Position numbers and translations under genes: made by a program
Shown here: positions 61,239 to 64,000 of the stretch, one piece after another
Numbering within the stretch: position 1 is the stretch's first letter
Layout: each line of letters begins with the position of its first letter
Assembly (NCBI GenBank): GCA_001800135.1
Contig: MGUU01000014.1
Span: 1-64,000, forward strand
Source: Elusimicrobia bacterium RIFCSPLOWO2_02_FULL_39_32
GTDB lineage: Bacteria > Elusimicrobiota > Elusimicrobia > 2-02-FULL-39-32
DNA length: 64,000 bases
Reading direction: 5' to 3'
The notes under the pieces: model-generated
The model's database searches: none
What the model saw: the letters and a program-made list of their open reading frames with translations, nothing else
Told to the model about the DNA's origin: nothing

Positions 61239-62809
61239 ACGTATCCATTGTAATTCCCGCAAAAAATGAAGCCACAACAATAGGAACATTGTTGGAAGCA
61301 CTTCAGCAAGTTACAAAAAATATAAAACAGCATGAATTTGAGATTATTGTGGTTGACGATCATTCAAATGATAAAACAGTTGAAATCGCTAAAAACTATG
61401 GTATAAAAATTATCACAAATCAAAGACGTTCTGGAAAAGGAAATGCTCTAAGGACTGGGTTTGAAATTTCAAAAGGTGAAATCATCTTGATGTTGGATGC
61501 GGATGGCTCCCATAAAGCTAATGAGATTCCTTCCTTTTTAAAACCATTTGAAGAACCTAAAGTTGGTTTGGTGGTTGGTTCACGCGCTACTGGCGGCAGT
61601 GAAGAATATACAACGATCCGCACCATTGGCAATGTGGGATTAAGTTTTCTTACTAGAATTGCGTTTGGCATAGAATTAACCGATGTATTGAATGGCTATA
61701 AAGCTTTTAAAAAAGAAGTATTTACGGATTTCCATTATACATCGGAAGAATTTGAAATTGAAATTGAATTGGTAGGAAAAACCTTACGCCATGGTTATAA
61801 AATTGCTGAATTTCCATCACATGAATTGCATCGAGCGGGTGGAGAAGCTAAGTCCAGAGTAGTGCGTCATGGTTTTAGATTTTTATGGAGGATTATTGTT
61901 GAAGGTTTCTTTGTCCGCTTTGCTACACACAAACATAAAATCTTTTCAATCCATTGTAAACTCTGCCATTATCCCCGCATGAATCTTTTATTCAAAAAGA
62001 ATGGTTATGATATCGTTGATTGCCCTAAGTGTGAATTAGCTTTTGTCGCAGAAATGCCAACTGAGCATGATCTAAGCGGGCACTACGATGAAAACTATTT
62101 TGAAGGGGATGTTTCAAAATTTGGATATGCGGATTATGAGAAAGAAAAAAAATGTCGCATGATAACTTATGCGGCAAAAAAAAGAGAAATTGAGCAGTTA
62201 GTGCGTTCAGGAAGTTTATTGGATGTTGGCTGTGCGGATGGATCTTTTCTTGAATTATTTGACTCGTCATGGAAATGTGAGGGGGTTGAAATTTCTGAAT
62301 CCATGGTTCAGCAAATCAGTGAAGAAAAACGTAAAAATATTTTTTGCGGGGACCTAATGAAATTAAATGGAAAGGAAAGAATATATGATGTCATAACGAT
62401 GTGGGATTTAATTGATCATGTTCCTTTACCTCTTCAGGTTATAAAAAAAGCGAACGCTTTATTAAAACCTGACGGATTTCTTTTCTTAAATGTTGGGGAT
62501 CGAAATAGTCTATTTGCAAAACTTAACCGTAAAAGATGGTATATCTTTATTCCTCCTACCCATCTCTATTACTACAATAAAAAATCCATTATTAAACTTT
62601 TAGTGGAAGGCGATTTCAAAATTATTAAAATTAGCTATCCGGGAAAATACGTTACCTTAGGGCTATGCTTCTGGCGCTTAAGATACATCATCCCCTGCTC
62701 TCTCATAAATCTACTAAGCAGCTGGGTTAACAAAAGTTTCTTATCTAACATAAAAATATATATTAACTTCTTTGACATCATGACTATAGCTGCTGTTAAG
62801 CCTAAGTAA
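61235..62809 (+). CDS. Fusion of GT2 sugar transferase, zinc ribbon and SAM methyltransferase
   Basis: Residues 1-230 are a DPM1-type GT2: SIVIPAKNEATTIGTLLEAL, VDDHSNDKTVEIA, the metal site MLDADGSHKANEIP, and LNGYKAFKKEV. Then a Cys-rich ribbon follows (CKLCHYP and CPKCELAF, about 245-275). The last 240 residues are a class I methyltransferase with LLDVGCADGSFLELF and VITMWDLIDHVPLPLQVIKKA. A zinc-ribbon head is known on sugar C-methyltransferases. The fusion suggests that a sugar is put on the lipid carrier and methylated by one protein. It overlaps the GT-C gene by 4 bases. Confidence 0.85.
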   Translation: MNVSIVIPAKNEATTIGTLLEALQQVTKNIKQHEFEIIVVDDHSNDKTVEIAKNYGIKIITNQRRSGKGNALRTGFEISKGEIILMLDADGSHKANEIPSFLKPFEEPKVGLVVGSRATGGSEEYTTIRTIGNVGLSFLTRIAFGIELTDVLNGYKAFKKEVFTDFHYTSEEFEIEIELVGKTLRHGYKIAEFPSHELHRAGGEAKSRVVRHGFRFLWRIIVEGFFVRFATHKHKIFSIHCKLCHYPRMNLLFKKNGYDIVDCPKCELAFVAEMPTEHDLSGHYDENYFEGDVSKFGYADYEKEKKCRMITYAAKKREIEQLVRSGSLLDVGCADGSFLELFDSSWKCEGVEISESMVQQISEEKRKNIFCGDLMKLNGKERIYDVITMWDLIDHVPLPLQVIKKANALLKPDGFLFLNVGDRNSLFAKLNRKRWYIFIPPTHLYYYNKKSIIKLLVEGDFKIIKISYPGKYVTLGLCFWRLRYIIPCSLINLLSSWVNKSFLSNIKIYINFFDIMTIAAVKPK

Positions 62810-62842
62810 ATAAATGTTTTACATTGCTGCCATCCAGTTTTT

Positions 62843-64000
62843 ATGAGGATTTTATTTCTTTCCCATACTTTCCCTCTTCCAATAGATGACGGGGTCCGGC
62901 TCCAGTGCTACTATCTACTTAAAGAACTTGCAAAGTCTCATTCTATTTATCTCCTTTGTTTGAACGATAGTGCAGTTTCCAATGATGCCAAAGAAAAAAT
63001 AAGGAGTTTGGGAATCAGACTAGTGGATGTTATTGAGCACCCCGTGCCCCGCAGTTTTTGGCAACGCCTTGCCAATAGTTTATTTGACCCTGTTCCTTTC
63101 TGTGTAAGACAATTTGAATCAAAATTGTTAAGGAAAACTCTAAAAAACTTCCTGTCCAACACGCCCATTGATGTTGTTCATGTTAATTATTTATCTATGT
63201 CTATTTATCGTGACGAATTTCCTTTGATCCCTTCTATTTTTTTCCCACTGGATGCAGTCTCTATGATGTTCGAGAGAAATATTCGCTTTGAGACAAATAT
63301 TTTTAGAAAATTTTATATGTACTTACAGTGGAAAAAAGTCATCAACTTTGAATCGAAAATTCTGCTAAAATTTGAAGAAAATATGGTTGTCTCTCCGGTA
63401 GATAAAGACCATTTGCTCAAGCGTTGCCCAAAAGCAAAAATTGAGGTCTCTCCTCTTGGACTAAATACTGATTATTTTATTCCGAAACAAAATGTCTTAG
63501 AAGAATCTGATTCTATTCTTTTTCGGGGGGTTATGAATTTTTTTCCAAATACGGATGCTGTTCGTTACTTCTATAAAACGATTTTCCCAATGGTGCGCAA
63601 ACAATCCCCTTCCGCAAAATTCTATGTGGTTGGCAAATCACCTTCTTCAGATATATTAGCGTGGGCTAAAGAAGATTCTGGATTGACTCTCACAGGGTTT
63701 GTGGATGATATAAGAATATGGATGGCGAGAGCTTCTGTTGTAGTATGTCCTATGAGAGTTGGTTCAGGTATAAAGATTAAAATTATGGAATCCATGTCCA
63801 TGGGAAAAGCAATCGTTTCTACCTCTTTAGCTTGCGCTGGTCTTGAAGTAAAAAATGAAGAGCATCTCTTAATAGAAGATGACCCTTTTCTATTTGCCCA
63901 AAAAATTGTTTATCTCCTTAAAGATAGGCAAGCTAGAATTAAACTGGGTAACAAAGCTCGTAAATTTGTATTAGAATCTTATTCTTGGAGTAAAAATACA
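62843..64000 (+). CDS. GT4-family glycosyltransferase, C-terminus cut by window end
   Basis: This ORF is not in the track because it has no stop inside the window; it is open for 386 codons from ATG 62843. It begins MRILFLSHTFPLPIDDGVRL, as in GT4 proteins of exopolysaccharide loci, and has PIDVVHVNYLS, VSPLGLNTDYFI, RGVMNFFPNTDAV and the donor-binding VVCPMRVGSGIKIKIMESMSMGKAIVS (E-x7-E-type site). A similar protein group is linked to PEP-CTERM/exosortase polysaccharide loci. It starts 33 bases after the fusion gene. Confidence 0.88.
   Translation, partial: MRILFLSHTFPLPIDDGVRLQCYYLLKELAKSHSIYLLCLNDSAVSNDAKEKIRSLGIRLVDVIEHPVPRSFWQRLANSLFDPVPFCVRQFESKLLRKTLKNFLSNTPIDVVHVNYLSMSIYRDEFPLIPSIFFPLDAVSMMFERNIRFETNIFRKFYMYLQWKKVINFESKILLKFEENMVVSPVDKDHLLKRCPKAKIEVSPLGLNTDYFIPKQNVLEESDSILFRGVMNFFPNTDAVRYFYKTIFPMVRKQSPSAKFYVVGKSPSSDILAWAKEDSGLTLTGFVDDIRIWMARASVVVCPMRVGSGIKIKIMESMSMGKAIVSTSLACAGLEVKNEEHLLIEDDPFLFAQKIVYLLKDRQARIKLGNKARKFVLESYSWSKNT

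Overview
The window is AT-rich DNA from a diderm (Gram-negative-type) bacterium. The supporting signs are a complete lipid A L-Ara4N operon, a beta-barrel protein ending in Phe, lipoproteins and an LPS-style 3,6-dideoxyhexose pathway. Gene style (many B12-type radical SAM proteins, ExeA-like ATPase, MoxR/DUF58/transglutaminase operon, numerous GT-C membrane glycosyltransferases) recalls Omnitrophota or another PVC-neighbouring lineage, but this is inference; there is no rRNA or other firm taxonomic marker. Genes are densely packed and mostly on the + strand, with many 4-nt ATGA overlaps. No gap without a gene exceeds about 250 bases, and I saw no tRNA, rRNA, CRISPR array or transposase.

Layout. 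1-1.7 kb: the tail of an unidentified gene translationally coupled to a D12-class adenine methyltransferase, then a DUF309-zinc ribbon fusion. 1.8-6.7 kb: LPP20-like exported protein, MoxR ATPase, DUF58 protein and TgpA-like transglutaminase. 6.8-14.2 kb: an arn operon (arnB, arnC, a PAP2-ArnT fusion, arnA split into two genes, arnD) for 4-amino-4-deoxy-L-arabinose addition to lipid A. 14.3-23.5 kb: MidA-like methyltransferase, a GT-C/GT2 pair, a degenerate HD-GYP protein, a coiled-coil membrane protein, a membrane-tethered CBM48 protein, a UPF0104 flippase-like protein, ExeA-like ATPase, beta-barrel protein and argF. 23.6-26.4 kb on the minus strand: hisG, a GT4 and a polysaccharide deacetylase. 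26.5-28.4 kb: typA.

28.6-64 kb is a very large surface-glycan locus. It holds a heptose-kinase-like GHMP kinase, then an eight-gene, tightly packed operon (32.1-40.3 kb) joining a B12-type radical SAM enzyme, a split transketolase, a 2-hydroxyacid dehydrogenase, three SDR enzymes and a DegT-fold enzyme whose PLP lysine is replaced by His. After two TRL-like small exported proteins comes a CDP-3,6-dideoxyhexose set (rfbF, rfbG, SDR, rfbH at 41-45 kb; rfbE at 56 kb) that would give CDP-tyvelose. Interleaved are repeated pairs of a DPM1/ArnC-type GT2 with a GT-C membrane transferase (six pairs besides arnC/arnT), two more radical SAM proteins, an acetyltransferase, an oxidoreductase, methyltransferases and a GT4 that runs off the end.

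How it fits together: the arn operon alters lipid A, and the 28-64 kb region appears to make at least two unusual deoxysugars and to move several sugars through polyprenyl-phosphate carriers to the outside of the inner membrane. The strongest candidate for an undescribed system is the 32-40 kb operon, which looks like a pathway to a chain-extended or branched deoxysugar. Several genes (hisG, rfbF, a GT2, a methyltransferase) have a consensus-like -10 box only 8-11 bases before the start codon, suggesting leaderless mRNAs.
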